In this document: positions 1 through 7,721 of the stretch, in pieces
Numbering within the stretch: position 1 is the first letter of the stretch
Layout of the letters: each line of letters starts with the position of its first letter
From: Ectocarpus siliculosus
Lineage: Eukaryota; Sar; Phaeophyceae; Ectocarpales; Ectocarpaceae
Direction: 5' to 3'
NCBI GenBank assembly: GCA_000310025.1
Contig: FN648607.1
Coordinates: forward strand, 21,734-41,934
DNA: 20,201 bases
Translations under genes and position numbers: made by a program
Notes under the pieces: model-generated
Databases searched by the model: none
Told to the model about the DNA's origin: nothing
The model's input: only the letters and a program-made list of their open reading frames with translations

Positions 1-1
1 A

Positions 2-712
2 GCGACTCCAGGGAAGAAGGGAATCAGATGGGACAAGGTGGTAGAGAAGGTTTGGAAGGAGATAGGAGACGAGGAGGAGACGTTGGACACGGAAGGGTTC
101 GGGGGGTTCAAGACGAAAGTCAAGGAGATGCTAGAGAGTAGGGAGGAGGCAACCCTTTGGAAGAAGGTACGAAGCGAAGACCACTTGGAGATATACGGGA
201 AGTTGAAAGAAGGGATAGGGATGAAGAAGTACTTGGACGGCCCCATGGACTATGCGAAAAAGCTGAAATTGCAATTTCGAGTAGGCGATCTGGACTTGCC
301 AGAACGGAGGAAGAGGTATACCAGCCGTAGGAGAGAGGAAGAGGAGGATAGACACACATGTCCATGTGGCAAATCGGAGGAGAGTAGACCCCACATAGTT
401 GGGGAGTGTGAGTTGTACAGGAAGGAAAGAGAGGATCTCGAGGAGGAAATGAGACAGAGAGGGTGTGACATGGACAAGTTTGGTAAGTTAGACAACAGCG
501 AAAAAACGATCGCGATAATTGGGGATAGATGGTGGGCACAAGAGGCCCTAGAGGACGGGGATAAGATGTGCAAGAAATTTTTATGGAGTTTGTGGCAGAA
601 ACGTAAAGAGCTCCCAAATGTTGGTGGTGTCTCTAGTAGGTGTAGGAACGGTGCTCCGTCTCGAAAGGGACGCGTGGTCAATGGTCAAATGACTACGGCA
701 AGCAACAAATGA
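2..712 (+). mobile_element. C-terminal fragment of a LINE-type (non-LTR) retrotransposon ORF
   Basis: The frame is open from the window edge to a TGA at 710-712, so this is the 3' end of a longer ORF whose reverse transcriptase core would lie outside the window. The fragment is rich in Lys, Glu and Arg. It carries a segment reading LKLQFRVGDLDLPERR, followed by a Cys-x-Cys ... His ... Cys zinc-knuckle-like cluster (CPCG at about 358-369, then PHIVGEC near 391-411). This arrangement, a basic helical region then a C-x-C-H-C cluster, is typical of the region after the reverse transcriptase domain in many LINE elements. A WW-containing helix (DRWWAQEAL) follows. No endonuclease or polymerase motif is visible because that part is missing. 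The element lies antisense to the minus-strand RING gene, just past its last recognisable exon. A 14-base C run and a CA repeat follow the stop; there is no clear poly-A tail. Confidence 0.7.
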
Positions 713-717
713 GTACG

Positions 718-766
718 CCCCCCCCCCCCCCTCTCTTCTCACACACACGCACACGCACACACACAC
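718..766. repeat. C homopolymer followed by CA dinucleotide repeat
   Basis: Fourteen consecutive C (718-731) are followed by a CT-rich spacer and an imperfect CA/CG repeat up to 766. The repeat abuts the proposed splice donor of the minus-strand exon 767-859, so the intron begins with GTGTGTGTG on the minus strand. The same tract separates that exon from the LINE fragment. Confidence 0.85.
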
Positions 767-859
767 CTGCGGGTGCGGAGCGTCAGCCAGGAGGCGATTC
801 ATCTCCTTCATCTGGGTCCTAAGCTTCACCCGTACGGCCTTCGTCACGGTGAAAGGAAT
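767..859 (-). CDS. Exon of minus RING gene: basic segment ending APHPQ
   Basis: On the minus strand an acceptor (GGGCAG) at 860-865 opens 31 codons, IPFTVTKAVRV ... LLADAPHPQ, ending at a GTGTGTG donor. It matches the plus-strand exon 11458-11547, where TTEKIRV and AMAPHPQ fall at corresponding positions. Both exons are phase 0 at both ends and both end APHPQ directly at the donor. The homology is what supports this small exon; it would not stand alone. No domain is recognised. Confidence 0.65.
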
Positions 860-3142
860 CTGCCCGTTCACAGCAGCAGGTTTTGTACATATGACAGGCG
901 TTGATATTTCGCACCGTCGTAAGCGTAGGTTTACAAGGTGCTGCACCACCGTAGCATAGAAATCCAAGTCACTAAGTTGAATATTGTGCCCGGCCTTGCC
1001 ACACCCACCATATCCCCCGGGGTGTGCGGACCGTCTTTTACTGTTCAGAAACCGATACTGATTGTTCCTCCGGGGGTTACCTCGGGCAAGAGAACGGCGG
1101 GGAGTAGGGCAAGTTGAACGTGTATCATTGCGAGGTTGTCCCTACCTGTTTTTCAGGCCTTTCACGCCGTGGTAACCCCTCACATCTATCCCATAGACGT
1201 GGCGATATGGTGCGGGACTATAGCACTAAACAGAGAAATTTATCCGTGCGCGTACGTGCGCAAGAGAGAGAAAGAAAGAAATGCGAATGCTTCTTGCAGC
1301 CAAACCGCAATACGCTGAGCGTCCGTGTGCTTCGTACTGGCATATGACCCCCTTGCGCAAACCCTTCCAGCTACAACTTGCAACAGTTGTCTACATGCGA
1401 CGCAGCTCGCTGACACGGAGCCTTTAGCACCGAAAAGAAAGTTCGCTATGCCGCGTGCGCTTCATACTCACACTCACCCCAGAGAGCGAAGACGAAGTCA
1501 AGGAAAGCAATCAAGAGCAGCAGTAAAATACCGTAGGTTGCATAAGATATCACACCCCCTGGACACCGATTTTCAAAGCTTGACTACTCGGCAGGAAAAG
1601 CAGTGACGGTGCCGAAAATGGCGGAGTTGAAGCCGTCCCGTCGAGACCTTTCCGAACACGTATCGTTAGCTTTCGGCATCCTCTTGGTTGTGGAGTAATC
1701 CAGCGTTGCAAATCAGTCAAGAGGGGGGTGACATCTTGTGCGACCGACGGTAGCAGATGCCGGCCGACAACAACAGTCAAAACGAAACTTTAGTGGTTGA
1801 AGTGCACGTCGAGGAATTCTTCGGGGATACTCTCTGCCTTTCAAGTACACAGAAAGCAAAACATCACCACGAACAAGTGTCCCCATCTAAGCCTTTACCA
1901 AGGGCACGCGGGAATTATGTTCTAAAAACTCGTACATATATATCATCGAACACCACACTCGCCGGTTTTCTGCACTTGAACCTCTTGGCTCTCGCCCGCT
2001 TTATCTGGGCCTTCGTCCGGACTTGGCTAGGGTCGTGCTGGAATCACACAAACGCACACGAAACAAGAGAAGAATAGACGAAAAAAAGAAGTTGACTTGG
2101 TCTCTGTTTTTGCTGTTGCAAGAGGCTCACGAGGCTTACGAACGATTGAAGAACCTGCCTTGCGGCTTGGGCACAGGTTTGAGACAAAGGCTTTAGACAA
2201 GACAACGATGCATACCACCTTTGTGGGTACCGTAAGTCGAATTTTCGTTGTGGATTCCTTACTACAAGAAGAGGCGTTCTTCTGTAGGTGCCTTGTTTCG
2301 AGGAAAAGAGACCTCTGCGGACTATCGCCGAGGCAACGAATTGTCAGGGGGGTGGGGGAGGAGGTATCTCTTGTCTTACGTGGTGAGGCTTGTCTTTCGT
2401 GTTGAGGGCAATCATGATTAAATCGATGGGCAACGATTAACCCTAGAATGTTTTAGTTTAGCGAGGGTTCTGTCCTGGGTGATCGAAAAATGCATACTAT
2501 CACAATATTCGCGAAAGCCGAAACAAACAGCAACCACAAACCAACTACAGTTGTACTGTACGCATCACACGAAATAAAAAAAACATAACGACGTCAGGGT
2601 GTACAAAGAGAGCACTCCGTTCGTCGGAACAGTAACCACCACCATGCCAAGCATAAGAACGAACTCACAGGCGTGCGAACGTTGAACTGCTCGATCTCCC
2701 TCAGGGAGAGTGTCTTGGTGATGGACCTGACCTCAACTCGGCAAACGGGGCACGCGCTTTCGGTCTTCGTCCACTTGTGGATGCACTTGAAGCAGAACAC
2801 GTGGTTCTGTGGAGGAGAGAGGATCGTTCCAATCGAAGGTGACGGGCGGGGGACAGCGGCAGCACTCACGCATCTGAGGATACCCCTTTCCTCGTCTGGA
2901 AGCAAGCCCTGACAAATGGGGCACTCCCCGCCTGCTACCATGGCCTTGCGACCGGCCAGCGCTAGATCTGCTTCCTCCGTCAGAGGGTTCGGCCTGAAAA
3001 ATCGTGACGAAATGGGTGAAACGAGGAAGAAGAGGAGACGCATCAACGAAGCGTACTTTCCATGTCAAATAGTGAGGGAGGTCGGCGGAAGGGCTCAAGT
3101 ATTGAGGGAAAACAAGGACGGGAAATGGCTGACGGGTGTCTC

Positions 3143-3175
<33 letters not shown>

Positions 3176-4523
3176 GTCTATCGGTGCGTGTCACTCCAAG
3201 TATTATATGCTGTACGAGCGTTGTCTGCTACATACTACTTCCGAAGGACACCATATACCATACCTCAACACCCGGGGGAGATATAGGGTTCCTCCCCTGC
3301 GTTCCCCACTCTTCTTGCGACTTTTCGATTAAAATTTTTCAATGGGAGGGCGTTTCTGATGAAAACACCGCAAGAATCACGTCTCACAAGCATGCGCACC
3401 ATCCTCAGGTAAGTCCACGATCGGACGACCGATCGCGGAAAATATAGATATTGTAGGTAAAATTCCGGCTCAATTTCTCATCTACTTCGAAGTACAATAT
3501 ATTTGTCAGGCTGACTTTTTACCGGCGGAGGAGGATGGGTTGGTGACCGCGGTGGCAGGCACGCGCGTACCAGATGAAGACTCCAAAAAATGTTTAATAT
3601 GTGTCGAACAAAAGAGCCGTTAGCGTGAGAGTCCAACGAGTCGTACACATCGACGTCGGTGGAGGTTTCCCACCCTCCTTCCTTCCGTGTGCGCTCGCAG
3701 GAACGCATCCTAATTACCCGCCACGACACATGCATGCGTGTCGTGGAGTCCAAGCACAACGACAACTACGCACACCTTTACCCTCTCGGGATGATGACCG
3801 TGCCTCCTCCGCGCGGGGTCGCTTCTTTCTCCTCCTCTTCCTCTTCCTCCTCCTCCTCCTCCTCCTCTTCGTCGTCACCTTCTCTTTGATTGCGCCGCCG
3901 TTTGCGGTTGCTCCTCGGTCCGTTACCGCTACTACCACCGCCGCCTGAGACTGGTGAGGGGGGGGGCATGATGAGAACTATTAAGCGAAACGGTTGAAGC
4001 GGTGAATATCGAGTTTTCTTCCCGCTCTCCCGTAAGTTTGACTTCGGTCGAACGACCGGCTTCTCAGGAACACGACGCCTCAGTCCCGAGGCGAGCGCTG
4101 ACGCAAGACACAAACAGCACTGCCGGCGGAAACACCTAGATAGATTGAGAACAAACCTAAAGCCATCACCCGAAAAGGCCCAAAAACACCGCGAGTCGAA
4201 AGTTGGTAGAGGTCTTCGAGGAACATGAAATACACGAAACCATTCACAAATAGCAGGCCGACGTGACGAACTGGGTACTACAGATTGCGGCTAAACACGT
4301 CAATTATGGACGAGAAGCTCAAGCCCCACACCAGCGCACACGTCCTGATGCTGTTTCTCCTGCAGCTGTAGCTGCTGCGTTACGCCGCGCGATCAGCAGG
4401 GGTGGCTCTGGGTAGGCCCTGGTGATGCTACAGGGGTGCGGCGTCGGGGCCGTGCCGGGATAGTACTTGGAGTAGCCGAGGTTGATCCAATGCGCGTTTG
4501 GGGCCTTGGCGACGTTGTTGTTG

Positions 4524-4569
<46 letters not shown>

Positions 4570-4618
4570 CGCTATCGTCGCCGTTGTTGTTATCCTTTTG
4601 TATCCTCGGGGGTGCCAT
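767..4618 (-). CDS. RING-finger protein gene, minus-strand copy (partial, multi-exon)
   Basis: Likely RING-type E3 ubiquitin ligase. Proposed exons, in transcript order: 4618-4342, 3950-3782, 2993-2870, 2806-2669, 859-767. Reading phases join cleanly (1, 2, 0, 0). The start is the ATG at 4618-4616, chosen because the next residues (MAPPRIQ) align with the start of the plus-strand copy (MDPLRRT). Order of parts: Asp/Ser/Asn-rich stretch; motif GY-x-KYYPGTAPTP; Gly-rich, basic and poly-Glu segment; C3HC4 RING with spacing C-x2-C-x13-C-x-H-x2-C-x2-C-x10-C-x2-C; and a basic exon ending APHPQ. Trp after the sixth metal ligand and Pro after the seventh fit an E2-binding RING. The gene continues past 767, where a donor leads into the LINE-containing stretch, so the C-terminus is not seen. 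An exon between 2669 and 859 may be missing from this model. I do not recognise the protein outside the RING. Confidence 0.7.
860..2668 (-). other. Long intron of minus RING gene; no convincing gene inside
   Basis: About 1.8 kb lies between the RING exon donor (GTGAGT at 2668) and the APHPQ exon acceptor. Open frames on either strand are short and show no recognisable domain. The plus copy has an extra Lys-rich exon at the equivalent place (10738-10812). I looked for its counterpart and found only a weak resemblance near 2130-2190 in an incompatible phase. Direct joining of the flanking exons keeps the frame. Confidence 0.45.
2669..2806 (-). CDS. Exon of minus RING gene: second half of RING
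   Basis: Acceptor CCACAG at 2807-2812, then NHVFCFKC, a Lys-Trp pair, and ACPVCR. This supplies His4 and Cys5 to Cys8 of a C3HC4 RING. A short tail follows (TLSLREIEQFNVRTP) up to a good GTGAGT donor. The exon is 46 codons, phase 0 at both ends. The matching plus-strand exon (10040 onward) has the same acceptor position and one extra residue between Cys6 and Cys7. Confidence 0.85.
2870..2993 (-). CDS. Exon of minus RING gene: first half of RING
   Basis: Acceptor TTTTCAG before 2993 opens a 41-codon exon (plus one base completing a split codon) that ends ECPICQGLLPDEERGILRC at a GTGAGT donor. It supplies Cys1 to Cys3 of the RING. The plus copy (9024-9148) also has 41 full codons and reads RCPICQDLLPEENRGIVKC at the same place, with the intron after the same cysteine. 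The intron to the next exon is only 63 bases (2807-2869). Confidence 0.85.
3138..3180. repeat. TC dinucleotide microsatellite
   Basis: A run of TC units with a few G interruptions lies inside intron 2 of the minus-strand RING gene. The pyrimidine run is on the plus strand, so it is a GA run in the transcript and is not a splice polypyrimidine tract for that gene. Confidence 0.9.
3782..3950 (-). CDS. Exon of minus RING gene: Gly-rich, basic and poly-Glu linker
   Basis: The acceptor at CCCTCACCAG (start 3950; a second AG six bases on would start at 3944 in the same phase) and a GTAAAG donor after 3782 bound a phase 1 to phase 2 exon. It encodes a Gly/Ser segment, a basic patch (RSNRKRRRNQRE) that could be a nuclear localisation signal, and about 14 consecutive Glu from a GAG/GAA repeat. 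It joins in frame to the exon at 2993. The plus copy has an unrelated Asn/Asp-rich exon in this place, so support comes from phase and splice sites rather than homology. Confidence 0.55.
4342..4618 (-). CDS. First exon of minus RING gene: poly-Ser and conserved KYYPGTAPTP motif
   Basis: ATG at 4618-4616, in a good context (A at -3, G at +4). It encodes MAPPRIQKDNNNGDDSDS, then a poly-Ser run from a (CAG)14 repeat read as AGC, then Asn, then WINLGYSKYYPGTAPTPHP, SITRAYPEPPLLIARR. Over about 33 residues 22 are identical to the plus-strand first exon. The donor after 4342 (GTGTGC) is weak but gives the phase 1 end needed by the next exon; another GT 11 bases on would also fit. The motif is not one I can name. 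Confidence 0.65.
4527..4568. repeat. (CTG)14 trinucleotide repeat
   Basis: Fourteen perfect CTG units. On the minus strand they lie inside the first exon of the RING gene and are read as a Ser run. Length variation would change the protein by whole residues. Confidence 0.95.
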
Positions 4619-7505
4619 GCTGACGTGATGGCACGGGACTCCGTGGATGACTCCGGTGGCTCGCTGGAGCAAGATGCTGGTCCGATTTTTCCAGCGGTTG
4701 CGGAGCTGAGCCAGCTGTCTATGCGGCTAGCTGTCTTACGCCCGGACTCGCCGTCGTTGCTTGTTATAATCGTGCTTCGGCAGTGAAACTTGTCGTCCCT
4801 GTGACAATAGCGGGTACTTGCTGCTTGTGGTGTTTCGGCGGTGCAAGGGATAGGGATGGAAAAGAAAAGCAACGGGTGGCCAGGTAAGAACAGCCGGATT
4901 TTTCTGGCGTTCTCACATTGCTGTGCATACAGTACATCAGTTTGCCTACAGTACTGCAAGTGTGATAACAATCCAGGACAACTGCCCTGAGGACTTGTAT
5001 CGTTGGTAAAAAGTTCCCATCTCGTCGCGAGCTACTGCTGTATCATCTCCAAAGACACGCTTAACACTGAAATTCAGTACCACTGAACCCCATGCCACCT
5101 CGCCGACGAGAGATCCTCGAACAGCAGTACAGTACTTGCAAGAGCGGGGTTCTGCGATGCAACGCGCTCCACCGTCTGCGACGACTGACCCACCGCCCAC
5201 CGTCCCTACTAGATCCGGCTCTTTCGCCGCCCAGAACCATTGGCGTCAACCGCTACTACACTATGAGGGCCACAACGCAACACGCCCCTTACACACACAC
5301 GTCGGGCGGATCGCACACACGGCGGTGTTCAAGAACCTGTATAAGTAGGTAGTAACGAACAGAGCAGTGCACCGAACCGAGTGCCAGGTGCGCAGCTGGG
5401 TCGGTTGGTGGAAACATGTTGTATTTATGGACCCTACAACGGCTACAATCTACAAAACAAGACGGTTGTGTAATGAGGTGTTTGCTGTGGACTTTCCCTA
5501 CGATTCTCAGAGGCAATGGGCACTCTTTCACTCCATCAAAAGCGTGGTAAATACCTCTTCCTCCTTCCCCCCCGACTAATCGTGGTGTTGTCGCTGCTGC
5601 TGCGTGCCGAAACATGTAAACGAGCCGTTTGGTATACTGCTGCTGCGAATTTGCGGACATTTTTTCACGTGCCTGGTTTGGAAGATCAACCACATGGTGC
5701 CAAGGATCCTCGTCCGCCAAGACCAAAACCTCCACCAAGCGTGAGATAGGTCAGTTCTCTCTCCCTCTCTCCCTCTCTCCCTACCTCCCTCCCTCTTTGC
5801 GTCTTTGGGCCCCGCACTGCTCTGTCTCTGCTGCTCTGCTGCTCTGCTGCCTCTCTCTCCTGGCCGGGGACGCGACGACCACTTCCCCGAACCAACATGC
5901 AAAATGCGGCGGGACTACAGAGAAACGGCACATTATCAAGATCTTAGATCTTACAAGGTCTAGATCTCACATGTAGATCTTAGACATCTAGGCATGAGAA
6001 CATCAGAACCAACGATAACTTGGCGGGCGCAGCCTTCGTCACTCTCTCTGGCTCGCGTTCAGAGACAGCAGGTCTGGTGCACAGACTGAGTACAGCTGCT
6101 GTAGATGAGGTGATTTGCGGACAGTAGTCCTTTGGTCTTTGTATACACTGCTGTCGACAACGTTGCTCTTTCTCACTTAGATAGCCCCGAGGGACACGAC
6201 AAGTGCGATCCTCTTGCTTGTTCTCTTCAGGTACCGTGATTTTCTCCCACCGATCCTGTGTGTGCATGCGCATTGCGAACCTGGCCCCCCTTTTGTGGAG
6301 CCCCATACCTCACGCCCCTCAGCGGCGCGAACAAGACTCGCCGAGTTATCCCGGTAAGACGCTAAACGACAGGTCCGATCGAGTGTGCTGTTAAGTCTAG
6401 ACTACATACCATGCTATGGAGTATGTATGTAGGTCGAATTTGTGTGTGGAGTGGTCGGCCACCTCTGCGCCTGTGACCCTCGAACCGACCCGATACCTAG
6501 TAAGGATGCCAGGGCTTTGCTGTTACTGTTGCAGCTTTCGAACACCGTTGGGTTCGAAACCACAAACGTGTGTTCTCTGCCCCTTCCTCCCCTCTATCCT
6601 TCTCTTCTGTCGCTAGAAGCTACAACATGGTTGGGATCGGCTCCTGGCCTATAGTCCAAGTTCGCTTAACCACCGTTGCGGACGGACGGTAAAAAACTAC
6701 AACCCGCACTCTTGCCACGGACAAGATACGTGTGTGTATGAAATATTAATACACCTCAAGCACGTAATGTAGTCTAGGCCACCAAGTTTTTACCCATCAC
6801 CTGGAACACACAATTCAGAACGCATGCTAATCCGCTTCGGGGCCACGGGTCAACCCTGGACTTTCGTCGGAGGCACCGAACCTTCCGTGTTGGGTGTCTC
6901 TTTCATTAGCATCTTTGCGCAGTTCGGCCGATCAATGAAAACACACGTGAAATTTGTGCTGTGCTTTGAAAGCATGAACATGTGCGAGCGAAGCTGCTAT
7001 TAATAGACGAATCCCCTATGCGCCTAGACTAATAGGAGGCTCCTATATACTTTGGAGTACATTGAAACGCGACCGGTTCACACCGTCCTACCTGGAGCCA
7101 GGGACAACTACAGTACATTGTGGTGAAAACACTCGTGCGATTTGGTGGTGTTGAATGTGTGACGTTTCGTCCAGACATGCTCCTCATGTCGGAGCACGCA
7201 TGATGAAACGACTCAATGCCCCCCGGCACCCGGGAGAGACAAGAAGAGTTATTTCCAGGAACTCAACACGACAACAAGAGAGGTTGGTGGCGCTACCAAC
7301 AGTACACCGCTCCGTGGCTTCTCTTTGAATCTTTAAAGGGGAAATAGTAGTTCGATCAGCGCACTGATGGATCTCTCCTCAACGTTGTAGGACGGTGGAG
7401 CCTCGTCCCCGGTCAAGGACCCGAGAAGACATACCACCACCGACGTCAAGAACGACACAGCTTCACCGCTTCCTCTCAGTCGCCGAGCACTCAAACATCT
7501 ACCAC
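4619..7505. promoter_or_regulatory. Shared upstream region between two divergent RING genes
   Basis: About 2.9 kb separates the two proposed start codons. Open frames here are short, overlap on both strands and show no recognisable domain or credible exon series, so I call no gene. It must hold the promoters of both genes unless first non-coding exons lie elsewhere. I see no convincing TATA box. Notable contents are a CT-rich tract at 5757-5795, the sequence ACAGTACTGCAAG at about 4945 with a near copy (ACAGTACTTGCAAG) at about 5127, and a cluster of AGATCT palindromes at 5938-5980. Confidence 0.5.
5938..5980. repeat. Cluster of four AGATCT palindromes
   Basis: AGATCT occurs at 5939-5944, 5946-5951, 5962-5967 and 5975-5980. 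The first is part of the 8-base palindrome AAGATCTT. The cluster sits near the middle of the divergent intergenic region. A regulatory role is speculation. Confidence 0.6.
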
Positions 7506-7659
7506 ATGGACCCTCTGAGGCGGACGGGAGGAAGAGACGATGAACCCAGGTCTCACCTGGTCGATCCCGGCTACTGCAAGTACTACCCTGGCACCGCGCC
7601 GACGCCGTACCCGTCAAAGATCACCAGGACCTACCCCGCACCAACTTTGCTGGCCCAGC

Positions 7660-7695
<36 letters not shown>

Positions 7696-7721
7696 ATGCG
7701 CTAGCAAACGAAGGCGAGAAG
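7506..7721 (+). CDS. First exon of plus RING gene: KYYPGTAPTP motif and poly-Gln
   Basis: ATG at 7506. It encodes MDPLRRTGGRDDEPRSHLVD, then PGYCKYYPGTAPTPYP, KITRTYPAPTLLAQR, then ten Gln from CAA(CAG)9 and HNALANEGEK. The motif segment is homologous to the minus copy, but there the trinucleotide tract lies before the motif and is read as Ser. The end given (7721, donor GTTCAA) is phase 0 and does not fit the phase 1 acceptor of the next exon. The only phase 1 donors nearby (7762, 7802) are poor. The true end, or an extra small exon, is unresolved. Confidence 0.6.

Noticed and set aside
2120-2200. A minus-strand counterpart of the Lys-rich exon 10738-10812
   Set aside because: There is a resemblance near the donor (ATCG ... 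AAGCCT ... GTGAGCC), but the phase is wrong and the Lys-rich part is missing.
3399-3414. A consensus splice donor (CAG|GTAAGT) on the plus strand
   Set aside because: It lies in an intron of the minus-strand gene and no plus-strand exon with a matching acceptor or coding character was found.
6551-6561. A second B-box-like sequence (GGTTCGAAACC)
   Set aside because: No acceptable A box at the right distance and no tRNA-like pairing around it.
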